Assembly (NCBI GenBank): GCA_015698045.1
Contig: BLAL01000228.1
Location: forward strand, 1,167,001-1,231,000
Direction of reading: 5' to 3'
Source: Rhizophagus clarus
Taxonomy: Eukaryota > Glomeromycota > Glomeromycetes > Glomerales > Glomeraceae
DNA length: 64,000 bases
Position 1 is the stretch's first letter. Every line of letters starts with the position of its first letter. This document shows positions 11,085 to 21,634 of this stretch, in pieces. Both the position numbers and the translations under genes were made by a program. Below the pieces are notes generated by a model that was given only the letters and a program-made list of their open reading frames with translations, was not told the origin of the DNA and did no database searches.

Positions 11085-12604
11085 ATGACAACGCAATTTC
11101 TTACCAAGTTAGTTCAAAACTATATAGAATTATTGGATGATGACGAATATTACGATGTTACAATCGAAGTTGGTGAAGATCCCAATGTAAAATTCCTTCA
11201 TGCGCATAAGAGTATTTTATGTTGCCGCTCTCCATATTTACGACGAGCTCTGGAATTTAATAAAACTCAAAATAAGGATAATGTTTTAACCTATAGTAAG
11301 TTACCAAATATATCACCAGAAATCTTTCAAATTATTTTAAGGTACAATCATAACTTTATATAAATTTTATATAATAATTTAACGTATGTATTAAATACAT
11401 ATACTGAATTTCGTAATATAGGTATATTTATGGTGGTATTCTTTCATTAAATGAACAAGATACTTCAGAAATTTTTAACCTTTTACTGGCTGTAGATGAG
11501 TTTCATATTCAAGAATTAATTGATTATTTACAGAAATATTTGATTGAAAATAAATCTGAATGGATTGAGCAAAATTTCGAATTTGTTCATCGAAAAAGCT
11601 TTCAATCGAATTCTTTATTAGAAATTCAACAATTTTGTACAGATTTAATGACTATATCTCCAGAGAAAGTATTTGAATCACTTGATTTTACTTCACTTCC
11701 AGAAAAATCTTTAGTTCAACTTATTAAAAGGGATGATTTACAAATGAAAGAAATTGAGGTTTGGGAACATGTTCTAAAATGGGGTCGCGCACAAAACAAA
11801 CTTGATGATAAACCGGATGACTGGTCAGATAATGATTTTGAAAATATGAGAAAAACCCTACAACCTTGTTTACCTTTAATTAGGTTTTTTAGCTTGTCAT
11901 CAAAGGAATTTTTGCAAAAAGTTATTCCGCATCAAAAGCTCTTAGACCGCAAAGTTTATGAAAATTTATTAATTTCTCATTTAAATCCTGATAGTGAACT
12001 AACTGACGAAAACATTTTACTTCCTAGAAATATTAAAATTGAGAGATTTATTGATTCGAAAATCATTGATTTAAATATTATTTCAATTATTTCAAGATGG
12101 GTTGATAAAACGGTTATTATTACTAATAGTAAATTTGGACATTTAAGAGATTTATATTTACCATACAAATTTGAATTATTATTAAGGGGAAGTCGAGATG
12201 GATTTACTCCAAAAAAAATTCATGAATTATGTGATGGCAAATCTAATACTTTTACTTTTATTAAAATAAAAGAAATAGATGAAATTATTGGTGGATACAA
12301 TCCTTTAGCATGGAAATCTTCTAATACTAAGGGTAAAACTAAAGATAGTTTTATTTTTTCTTTTAAAAATAAGAATATTAAGGATGCAATTTTTAGTAAC
12401 GTAAAAGATATAGATTTGGCAGTTTGTAATTGTCGAGCAGATGGCCCATTCTTTGGCAGAGATATTATCATAAAAGCATCTAATGAATCTACAAACTATA
12501 ATACAACTTATTGTAAAAAGTATTGTTATGAAAAAAGGATAAGAGATATCGAAGGTAACTTTCAAATGGAAGATTTTGAAGTATTTCAAATTATCAAGAA
12601 ATGA
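11085..12604 (+). CDS. BTB-BACK-TLDc protein (copy 1)
   Basis: Two exons, 11085-11341 and 11422-12604, joined over an 80-nt phase-2 intron (AG|GTACAA ... TATAG|G), give 479 residues. The BTB/POZ domain (about residues 18-120) shows Y-Y-D-V-T-I-E-V, H-K-S-I-L, S-P-Y-L-R-R and Y-I-Y-G-G. A BACK domain follows (about 150-250; L-I-K-R-D-D-L-Q-M-K-E-I-E-V-W). The TLDc domain runs from about 296 to the end, with L-L-L-R-G-S-R-D-G-F, I-I-G-G-Y-N-P-L and D-F-E-V-F-Q. BTB-BACK proteins normally bind Cullin-3 and present substrates; TLDc is tied to oxidation resistance and V-ATPase. The front half (E-F-V-H-R-K-S-F-Q) resembles copies 4 and 8, while the TLDc half is nearly identical to copies 2 and 3, so the gene looks mosaic. 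The start is fixed by alignment with its neighbours. Confidence 0.93.
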
Positions 12605-12671
12605 ATAAATAGTGTTTTTTATGTTGGACGAATAGATAAATGAGCAAATTATTTAATCTTATTATTTAATA

Positions 12672-12795
12672 ATATAGTTGAATTTGCTTATTAACGAGTT
12701 TTGGGAAATCTTTTTTTTTTGGAATAAAACAAGTCGGAAAAATATTTTATATAAATTTAAAACATTTGCTGTATATAGTCTACAGAAGTTCTAGA
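12672..12795. repeat. Downstream repeat, copy in one orientation
   Basis: This 120-bp segment after copy 1 (GTTGAATTTGCTTATTAACG ... ACAGAAGTTCTAG) reappears in reverse orientation after copy 2 (14870-14965). A more diverged reverse copy lies after copy 3 (16966-17100). Confidence 0.65.
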
Positions 12796-12889
12796 CTGCA
12801 TTTATTTTATTTTATTTTTTTTTTTTTAATTAATAAATTTCTATTAAATTGCGAAAAAATAATTTTATTATCTGGTTTATAATAATATA

Positions 12890-13204
12890 AATAAAAGATT
12901 TTATTACTCTTAATTGATTTTGATTTTTGATATTCTCACGTTCGTTATCATTAAAGTCTAAAGATTTCTAAACTATTATATCGCAAACTATTGATAAATA
13001 TGAGACTTTTATCTTAGATTAAATATTATCTATAAGAAAATTAAAAATAACTTTGTTTATCGTGAATTAATAATCAACAGATAAATTATTAGTATTTATT
13101 GTATTTATTTAGTAACTAGTGAAACGTTAAACAAGTTGCCGATGGCGTAACGCACATCAATATTTAATTTTAACAACTTTATCCTTTTTTTTTCAAAAAC
13201 CAAA
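12890..13204. repeat. Upstream flank of copy 2, duplicated before copy 3
   Basis: From about 12890 the sequence (TTATTACTCTTAATTGATTT, TGATATTCTCACG, AGATTTCTAA and onward to the ATG) is repeated at 14968-15249. The gene and its promoter region were therefore copied together. The second copy lacks roughly 80 bp that include the upstream box. Confidence 0.75.
13137..13153 (+). promoter_or_regulatory. Upstream box of copy 2
   Basis: TGCCGATGGCGTAACGC, about 52 bp before the ATG. It matches the shared TGCRGRTTGGYGTAAY element at most positions and is followed by the AT-rich CATCAATATTTAA phrase also seen at 30541-30560 and 40555-40564. Confidence 0.55.
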
Positions 13205-14713
13205 ATGTCTACTCAATTTTTTTCAAAATTAAGTCAAAATTATATTGAATTATTAAAAGATGACGAATATTATGATATTACAATTGAAGTTGGTGAAGAT
13301 CCTAACGTAAAAATATTTCGTGCTCATATGAATATTTTGTGTTATCGTTCTCCTTATTTACGACGAATTTTGGCTTCAAACAAAAAGAATAAGGATAATG
13401 TCTTGGCTCATATTAAATTACCAAATATATCACCGGAGATCTTTCAAATTATTATAGAGTAAGTTAAAAATATTTATAGTATAAAATATCAATATTAATT
13501 AAATCTTCATTATAGATATATTTATGGTGGTATTTTATCGTTGAATGAACGAGACACCTCAGACTTTCTTAAAATTTTGGTAGCCGCAGATGAGCTTCAT
13601 CTTCAAGAACTAATTGATTATTTACAAAAATATTTAATTGACAATAAGTCAGAATGGATAGAACAACATTTTGGGTTTACTCAAAAAATTAGTTCAAAAT
13701 CTAATAATTTATTAGAACTTCAAGAATTTTGTACAAATTTAATGGCTCAATTCCCTGAAAAAATGTTTAAATCATTTGATTTTACTTCACTTTCCGAAAA
13801 ATCTTTAATTTCGCTTATTAAAAGGGATGATTTACAAATGAAGGAGATCGAAGTATGGGAGCGCGTATTAGAATGGGGTCTCGCACAAAATCATCCACTT
13901 GACGCTAACTACAATCCAGATCCTAATGATTGGTCTGACGATGATTTCAAAAAAATGAAAAATACGCTTCAACATTGTTTACCTTTAATTAGATTATTTA
14001 GTTTATCATCTGAAGAATTCTTAAAAATTCGTCCCTATAAAAAGCTTTTAAATAATCAGCTCTATGAAGATATAATAAATTCTCATATGAATCCTAGTGT
14101 TGGGCCAACTGATAAAAACATTGTGCTACCTAGAAACATTAAAACCGAGGGATTTATTTGTTCGAAAATTGTTGATTTAAATATTATTTCAATTATTTCA
14201 AGATGGATAGATAAAACGGTTATTATTACTAATAGTAAATTTGAACATTTAAGAGATTTATATTTACCATACAAATTTGAATTATTATTAAGAGGAAGTC
14301 GAGATGGATTTACTCCAAAAAAATTTCATGAATTATGTGATGGTAAATCTAATACTGTTACTTTTGTTAAGGTAAAAGGAACAGAAGAAATTATTGGTGG
14401 ATACAACCCTTTAACATGGGAATCTTCTAATACTAAGGGTAAAACTAAAGATAGTTTTATTTTTTCTTTTAAAAACAAGAATATTAAAGATGCAATTTTT
14501 AGTAACGTAAAAGATACGGCAAAATTTGCAGTTTGTTATTGTCAAGTAGATGGTCCATTTTTTGGTTTGGATATTTTCATAAGAGCTACTGGTGAATTTA
14601 AAGACTATGATGTAATTTCCTATAAAAAGAGTTATTACGAAAAAAGGATAAGAGATACTGATGATAAGTTCCAAATAGAAGATTATGAAGTGTTTCAGAT
14701 TATGAAGAAATAA
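13205..14713 (+). CDS. BTB-BACK-TLDc protein (copy 2)
   Basis: Exons 13205-13458 and 13516-14713 with a 57-nt phase-2 intron (GA|GTAAGT ... TATAG|A) encode 483 residues. BTB about 17-118, BACK about 150-250, TLDc about 300-482. Diagnostic strings are E-Y-Y-D-I-T-I-E-V-G-E-D-P, A-H-M-N-I-L, L-Q-E-F-C-T-N-L-M, R-G-S-R-D-G-F and I-E-D-Y-E-V-F-Q. It is the closest relative of copy 3, with which it shares promoter and intron sequence: a recent tandem duplication. The intron is the shortest of the set. Probable role: Cullin-3 substrate adaptor with a stress-linked TLDc domain, inferred from the domains only. Confidence 0.93.
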
Positions 14714-14869
14714 ATACAATATTTTTTTTATGTTAGATAAATATGTAAGTGAACAAATTACTTAACCTTTTTATTTGTATTATAATAAACCAGATTATAA
14801 AATTATTCTTTGCAATTTAATAAAAATTTATTCGTTAAAGGGGGACGCACAAAATAAAAACAGGATAGA

Positions 14870-14965
14870 ACTTCTGTAGATTATATAAGTAAATGCTAAA
14901 TATTTTTCTGGCTCGTTTTATTCCAAAAAAAAAAAACTCGTTAATAAGCAAAATCAACTACATTT
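14870..14965. repeat. Downstream repeat, inverted copy
   Basis: Reverse complement of the segment after copy 1, with AGAACTTCTGTAGA at the left and CTCGTTAATAAGC at the right. It lies at the same place relative to copy 2, so it was probably part of an older arrangement in the other orientation. Confidence 0.65.
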
Positions 14966-15249
14966 ATTATTAATAAGATTTTATTACTCTTAATTGATTT
15001 TGATTTTTGATATTCTCACGTATGTAATTCGTTATTATTGAGGCCTAAAGATTTCTAAGCTATTATATCGCATATTGATAAATACGAGTCTTTGCCTTTA
15101 TCTAATCTTATATCTATCTTTATAAGAAAATTAAAAATTTCAACGTTTATTGTGAATTAATAATCAACAAATGAACCAAGTATTAATATTTAATTTTTAA
15201 ACAATTTGTGAGCATCGTTTTACTTTATCCTTTTTTTTCAAAAACCAAA

Positions 15250-16757
15250 ATGTCTACTCAATTTTTTTCGAAATTAAGTCAAAATTACATTGAATTATTG
15301 AAAGATGACGAATATTATGATATTACAATAGAAGTTGGTGAAGATCCTAACGTAAAAATATTTCGTGCTCATATGAATATTTTGTGTTACCGTTCTCCTT
15401 ATTTACGACGAATTTTGGCTTCAAACAAAAAGAATAAGGATAATGTCTTGGCTCATGTTAAATTACCAAATATATCACCGGAGATCTTTCAAATTATTAT
15501 AGAGTAAGTTAAAAATATCTATCGTATAAAATTTCAATATTAATTAAATCTTCATTTTATAGATACATTTATGGTGGTATTTTATCGTTGAATGAACGAG
15601 ACACTTCAGACTTTCTTAAAATTTTGATAGCCGCAGATGAGCTTCATCTTCAAGAACTAATTGATTATTTACAAAAATATTTAATTGACAATAAATCAGT
15701 ATGGATAGAACAACATTTTGGGTTTACTCAAAAAATTAGTTCAAAATCTAATAATTTTTTAGAACTTCAAGAATTTTGTACAAATTTAATGGCTCAATTC
15801 CCTGAAAAAATATTTAAATCATTTGATTTTACTTCACTTTCTGAAAAATCTTTAATTTCACTTATTAAAATGGATGATTTACAAATGAAAGAGATTGAAG
15901 TATGGGAACACGTATTAGAATGGGGTCTTGCACAAAATCATACACTTAATACTAACAATCCAGATCCTAATGATTGGTCTGACGATGATTTCAAAAAAAT
16001 GAAAAATACGCTTCAACATTGTTTACCTTCAATTAGATTATTTAGCTTATCATCTGAAGAATTCTTAAAAATTCGTCCCTATAAAAAGCTTTTAAATAAT
16101 CAGCTCTATGAAGATATAATAAATTCTCATATGAATCCTAGTGTTGGACCAACTGATAAAAACATTGTGCTACCTAGAAACATTAAAACTGAGAGATTTA
16201 TTTGTTCGAAAATTGTTGATTTAGTTCTTGTTTCGGCTGTATCAAAATGGATTGATAAAGCAGTTATTATCATTAATGGAAAATTTGACCATGTAAGGGA
16301 ATTATATTTACCATATAAATTTGAATTATTATTAAGAGGAAGTCGAGATGGATTTACTCCAAAAAAATTTCATGAATTATGTGATGGAAAATCTAATACT
16401 GTTACTTTTATTAAAATAAAAGAAATAGAAGAAATTATTGGTGGATACAACCCTTTAACATGGGAATCTTCTAATACTAAGGGTAAATCCAAAGATAGTT
16501 TTATTTTTTCTTTTAAAAATAAGAATATTAAAGATGCAATTTTTAGTAACATACAAGATACAGCAGAATATGCTGTTTGTTATTGTCGAACAGATGGTCC
16601 AATTTTTGGCAGAGATATTGTTATAAGAACTTCTAATGAATCTACAAACTATAATGATGTTCGCTATAAAAAGGATTATTACGAAAAAAGGATAAGAGAT
16701 ACCGACGATAAGTTTCAAATAGAAGATTATGAAGTATTTAAAATTATGAAGAAATGA
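15250..16757 (+). CDS. BTB-BACK-TLDc protein (copy 3)
   Basis: Exons 15250-15503 and 15563-16757, 59-nt phase-2 intron, 482 residues. An in-frame GTG 14 codons upstream is not used: the ATG at 15250 matches all paralogues. Domains as in copy 2 (BTB 17-118, BACK about 150-250, TLDc about 300-481). The sequence is nearly identical to copy 2 except for a patch around residues 305-325 (V-S-A-V-S-K-W-I-D-K-A-V-I-I), and the end, where it is closer to copy 1 (S-N-E-S-T-N-Y-N). This suggests gene conversion among neighbours. Unlike the others it lacks the upstream GCGTAA box, lost in an ~80-bp deletion relative to copy 2. It may thus be expressed differently. Confidence 0.92.
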
Positions 16758-16780
16758 GCACAATATTTTTTATGCTGTAC

Positions 16781-16853
16781 AAATAAATAAGTGGGAAAAA
16801 ATAGATAAGTGGGAGAAAATAGATAAGTGGGAGAAAATAGATAAGTGGGAAAA
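16781..16853. repeat. 18-bp tandem minisatellite
   Basis: About four units of ATAGATAAGTGGGAGAAA directly after the stop codon of copy 3. The last three units are almost identical. The other copies lack it. Confidence 0.85.
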
Positions 16854-16965
16854 TTGTTGTTTTCTTTTTAAACGCAATTTTTATAATAATAATGTTATTA
16901 AATTACAAGGGATGACCTTTATAATCTTTATTCAACAAGGATATAAAAATAAACAAGGAATTGGG

Positions 16966-17100
16966 ACCTCTGTAAGCTACATTATTATGACATTTTTACA
17001 ATTATTTTCCGACTTGTTAATTGTTCTATGTATTCCAAAAAAAAAGTTATTAAGACTTATTATCTTCAAGTAAATATTTAATAGACCAAATCAACTGAAC
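16966..17100. repeat. Downstream repeat, diverged inverted copy
   Basis: Same order as 14870-14965 (CCTCTGTAAGCTACATTATT, TTTTCCGACTTGTT, TTCCAAAAAAAAA, CAAATCAACTGAAC) but with more changes and small insertions. Confidence 0.5.
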
Positions 17101-17521
17101 TTACTGCATATTTTTAATGAATAAATTTTGTATTTATCGGATTTTCTTATAAAACTTGTAATAATGGGATCCAATATAATGCACCCCTGAATATGTTAAC
17201 ATTGAAACTGATTTTGAAGAACGACCTGTTCATAGAGCTTCCCTTAACGGGTGATATGATTAGAATACTCTAGGATTTATCCTATTAGCCTATTTATCCG
17301 GTTGGTTTTTATAGGGTATCCGTATATTGATTTTTTTTACATAGGATTTATCCGGATTATACTTTCAGATGTCCTAGGTTTAATAAAAGTTTATAGCTTA
17401 ATTGTTATTTTAATGTAATAAATGGCAAGTTAAGCTTCTTAGAGCTTTTTAACTCCAAAAAAATCGTTACCAGTGATATAATAAAGAAACCACATTAACA
17501 CAATATGAAATAAATAATAAA
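17101..17521. other. Intergenic stretch with ATCCGG-rich phrases
   Basis: Repeated phrases of the type 'ggatttatcc(t/g)' and 'tatccggttgg' occur at 17270-17365, and related ones in reverse at 17800-17920 (TTATCCGGATCG, GGATAACTCC). They may be the degraded ends of a DNA transposon around the short frame at 17522-17680, but I cannot define its termini. Confidence 0.3.
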
Positions 17522-17680
17522 ATGCAAGATATCGAATATGTCACAAGTGACTGTGAACAGTCTTCTTCAAAATCTTTAAGCACCTTTACATTAGGCTTTG
17601 ATGATATGAATGAAATTACAAATAATAAAGATATTAAGATTAATTCAAGGCCTCGAGTGGTTGATAGAATATTTAATTGA
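17522..17680 (+). pseudogene. Short frame, possible N-terminal remnant of a hAT-type transposase
   Basis: Fifty-two codons from ATG to TGA: M-Q-D-I-E-Y-V-T-S-D-C-E-Q-S-S-S-K-S-L, later N-N-K-D-I-K-I-N-S-R-P-R-V-V-D. A Ser-rich acidic leader followed by R-P-R is how I recall the leader before the BED zinc finger in hAT transposases of this lineage. No zinc finger or catalytic core follows. If the flanking ATCCGG phrases are its ends, this is an internally deleted copy. Confidence 0.3.
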
Positions 17681-17947
17681 TTAAGTAAAATTATTATTTA
17701 TTTAATAAGCAAAAGTGTAATATAATTTATTTAAATATGAATTTTATTTAATCAATTATAATAAATAAATACGATTAATTGTTGTGCCAGTAAACCTAAG
17801 TTAATCCGAATACCTCATAATTTTTATTCGGATTATCGTTACTAACTTACACAAGATACTAGGATACAATTTTTTTGAAACGGATAACTCCATAACATCA
17901 TTAGGGTTATCCGGATCGAAGTTCATAATAAATGTATTCTATCTGCT

Positions 17948-17960
17948 GATGACGTAATGC
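17948..17960 (+). promoter_or_regulatory. Weak upstream-box match of copy 4
   Basis: GATGACGTAATGC, about 150 bp before the ATG at 18111. It carries the CGTAAT core with TGAC in place of TGGC. TGACGTAA is also a bZIP-type site, so the resemblance to the family box may be accidental. Confidence 0.3.
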
Positions 17961-18110
17961 TTTTATTTGGAAAGAATTTACGCCGATAGTTGATTTAACC
18001 AAATTTGAACGTATACATGAACGATTACAATACTAAAATAAGTAGAGTAAACTTTATAAGTTTACACAAACATTTTTTTTTTTTTTTTTTTTGTTATTTA
18101 ACGTTTAAAT

Positions 18111-19634
18111 ATGTCAACACAATTCCTTTCAAAATTAAGTCAAAACTATATTGAATTATTAGATGACAATGAATATTACGATGTTACAATTGAAGTTGGC
18201 AAAGATCCTAATGTGAGAATACTTCGTTCGCACAAAAATATCTTGTGTCACCGTTCTCCGTACTTACGACGAACTTTGGCCTCTAGTAAAAACCGCAATG
18301 TTTTAGTTAATATTAAGTTACCAAATATATCACCAGAAGTTTTTCAAATTATTTTAAGGTAAGCTTATAACCATACCATGTAAACAATAAAATATGACAT
18401 GAATATAATACGTATATGATGATCTCTAAAACTTATCGAAATATTTAATCTGCATTATAGGTATATTTATGGTGGTATTCTTTCATTGAATGTACAAGAT
18501 CCTTCTGAAATTTTTCAAACTTTATTGGCTGCAGAAGAACTACTCCTTCAAGAATTAATTGATTATTTGCAAAAATATTTGATCGAGAATAAATCTGAAT
18601 GGATGGAACAACATTTTGAATTCATTCACAGAACAAGTTTTCAATTTAATTCTTTAGTAGAACTTCAACAATTTTGTACAGATTTTATGGTAAAATCTCC
18701 AGAGAAAATATTTAAATCGCTTGATTTTACATCAATTTCTGAAAAATCTTTAGTTCAATTTATTAAAAGGGATGATTTACAAATGAAAGAAATCGATGTT
18801 TGGGAACATGTGCTACGATGGGGTCGTGCACAAAACACAATTGATAAACCAGATCCTAATACTTGGTCAGATGATGATTTTGAAAGTATGAAAAATACTT
18901 TACAACATTGTTTACCCTTAATTAGATTTTTTAGTTTATCATCTAAAGGATTTTTACAAAAAGTTCGTCCTTATAAAAAGCTTTTAAACAGTCAACTTTA
19001 TGAAAATTTATTAAATTCTCATTTAGATCCTGATAGTGAACCAACCGATAATATTTTGCCTCCTAGAAATATTAGATTTGATAATATAATTGATTCGAAA
19101 ATTGTTAATTTGAAGATTATTTCAGTTATTTCAAGATGGATCGATAAAGTAGATGTTAATTGTAAATTTTCTCGTTTAAGAGAATTATATTTACCATATA
19201 AATTTCAATTATTATTAAGAGGAAGCCGAGATGGACTTACTCCTAAAAAATTTCATGAATTATGTGATGATAAACCTTATAATGTTACCTTTTTTAAAAT
19301 AAAAGGAACAGAAGAAATTATTGGTGGATACAACCCTTTAAAATGGGTATCTTCTGGTGGTTGGGTTGCAACTAAAGATGGGTTTGTCTTTTCTTTTAAA
19401 AATAAAGGTGTTGAAAATGCAATTATTAGTAATTTAGAAAAAACGGATTGTGCATTTTATTGTTCACCTCAAAATGGACCCGATTTTGGTGATATTATCG
19501 TATGGGCCCCTGAAGTAACTTCAAATTACACTAGTATGGTCTGTAGAAAGCGTCATCATGAAAAAAGAATAAGGGATGTTGAAGGCAACTTTATTATAGA
19601 AGATTATGAAGTATTTCAAATTATAAAGAGATAA
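18111..19634 (+). CDS. BTB-BACK-TLDc protein (copy 4)
   Basis: Exons 18111-18358 and 18461-19634 around a 102-nt phase-2 intron (AG|GTAAGC ... TATAG|G), 473 residues. The first exon is two codons shorter than in most paralogues. BTB about 17-116, BACK about 148-248, TLDc about 292-472. The BACK region (H-F-E-F-I-H-R-T-S-F-Q-F-N-S-L) groups it with copy 8 at 42947. The TLDc domain is more divergent, with W-V-S-S-G-G-W-V-A-T-K-D and G-P-D-F-G-D-I-I-V. A poly(T) tract of about 24 bases lies just before the ATG. Confidence 0.92.
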
Positions 19635-19999
19635 ATATATTGATGAGCAATTAAAATAAAATTCTCTTATGTATTTAATTAGGATTTTTTGAATAAATAA
19701 ATAAATAAATAAATTGACAAAAAAGAATGTTTACGAAATGAATGCTTTAATAAATAGACACAAAGTTTGTATAAGTCCTATTTAAGTAAATATAACTTTA
19801 TATTTATTAATTCCTGGTATTGTTTCACCCAGAAGAACGGCCTACTTGATTGTACATTTCAAAATGGATAGTAGCATTGTTATTATTTATAATTATAATT
19901 ATAGAGAAACAAATTTATTATAAAATTTAATAACAATTATATTAAAAATGCAAACTAATATGTAAAAGATAAGATCATGTAAAATTTATAATTTTTAGA

Positions 20000-20074
20000 T
20001 GCGGTACAAAGTTTGGCAACGATACCATTATATTTGCTATTAAGGAATTCAAAGAGACTACGTATGAACGATAA
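20000..20074 (+). pseudogene. Relic of a TLDc domain end
   Basis: Reads C-G-T-K-F-G-N-D-T-I-I-F-A-I-K-E-F-K-E-T and then T-Y-E-R-stop, matching the G-P-x-F-G-x-D-(I/L) segment of the TLDc domains in the cluster. No other exon piece is preserved around it. Confidence 0.5.
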
Positions 20075-20825
20075 CATTGTGCTTTAGGTAAAATAAACGT
20101 TGTAAATTTTGATTTTTTTTATTATATAAATGAAATTATAATATCAAATGGTTTAATATAATTGGAATGGTGAAACAAAACAAAATTAGTAATGTAATAT
20201 TAATTAATATAAACAGAAAATAAATGCATAATTTCATATACTTTATGAATTAATTGAACTTATTATACAATTGATTACAAAGTTGGATCTTGCTACTACA
20301 GTAATTATCATGACAATATTATTATGATTTTCATTAAACTCGATAAATAATTTTAATAAACACTATAATGACTTTATCTTTATTCCCATTACTTTTTCCT
20401 TTCTTTCACTCATGTTGCTATTTTTGTAATTATTCACTTGGTTCGGCATTTTAATACCAAAATATGTCGACTCACTCACAAACGTGTAAAATAATTTACA
20501 TTGTTACTAATCATGCGTCTTATGAAACATTATACAGGATTTGATGTAACTCCTTTAAGTATGATATCTATATTTATGCATTATTTTAACGTATTTTCAA
20601 ATTTAATAAAACATGAAAATATGATGATGGTAAAATAGGAACCCGGATATCTCTGATATATGTCGTATTAAGATTTTAACAGTTTCCGCGTATTATTACA
20701 CCTAAGTAAATTCAAGGCTGTCATTTGTCAATATCACATAATAAATGTAGAAAGCTGAAAAGAAGGAGGAAAAGAAAACGGATAATGCAAATTCTTGTAT
20801 TAAGTTATTGACACGTTTTATTAAA
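20075..20825. other. Intergenic stretch without recognisable features
   Basis: AT-rich, no frames or bounded repeats. The preceding gap 19635-19999 is likewise empty apart from a short (AATA)n-like run at 19694-19713. Confidence 0.5.
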
Positions 20826-20937
20826 TTAATATCGCATACTTTTACTCATTACCCATTCTAAAGCATCATCCTCAAATGTAATTGGATATGTTGCTAAAGC
20901 ATCGTTCTGCACAACAAGCGGCAATTGCGGCGTGTTT
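20826..20937 (-). pseudogene. Isolated exon-like frame of unknown family
   Basis: Thirty-six codons ending in TAA at 20826-20828 read N-T-P-Q-L-P-L-V-V-Q-N-D-A-L-A-T-Y-P-I-T and then F-E-D-D-A-L-E-W-V-M-S-K-S-M-R-Y. The composition is clearly protein-like and richer in GC than its surroundings. There is a possible acceptor (TAAG) just upstream. Whether a live gene extends to the right of it is not visible. The following gap up to 21634 shows nothing I can support. Confidence 0.35.
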
Positions 20938-21634
20938 TACTTACATATAATATAAATTTATTGATTCATAAAATCTAGAATTCAAATTATAAAGATATAA
21001 TAGAATATAATTTTTCATCTTGATAATTTAAATAATTTCGCTTTATGCAATTTTTAAAATTGCAAAAATTTTGTAAGGATATTTTTATTTAATTCAAGAA
21101 AGTTCTAGTGAACTTTTACCCGATGATAAATCAAGTTAGCGCTAACTGAAATCATTGTAGCGTAAGGCAAAATTATTATTCAAATCGTGAGATAATTGAT
21201 ATTAAATGTTTTATTAAATTTTAAACTAAAAGAAAAAAGAAAAAGGGAAGAGATTAAAAAGTTATCTGAATTAATTAATATAATATAAATATTATACAAA
21301 CTACAAAGCTTTACCCTTAATTAATCTTATACATGTATTATAGCATTTTAAATATACTAAATAATAATATCAACAAAAAATTTCTTTGTAAGATGTAAAT
21401 TAAGCTTATCATCATGTTTTTTATAAATGAGAATTTATTTTCACTTTTAACAAATAATCGTTAAACGAAGTCAATATTTGACTTTATTAATATAGATTTA
21501 TTAACAGTTAAATATAGAATTTGTTTATTCCAGTTTAACTATTTGACTTTTTATAATTAAGAGAAAGATAAATATCATTTGAATAAAAATAAAAATTCGG
21601 GAATTATTTTTTTTCAAGAAAAAAAATTTATCGT

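Noticed and set aside
15208-15249. Upstream in-frame GTG start for copy 3
   Set aside because: The ATG at 15250 aligns with every other copy; the upstream codons are the pyrimidine-rich leader.
16801-16853. CRISPR-like array
   Set aside because: Four 18-bp direct units without spacers: an ordinary minisatellite in a eukaryotic genome.
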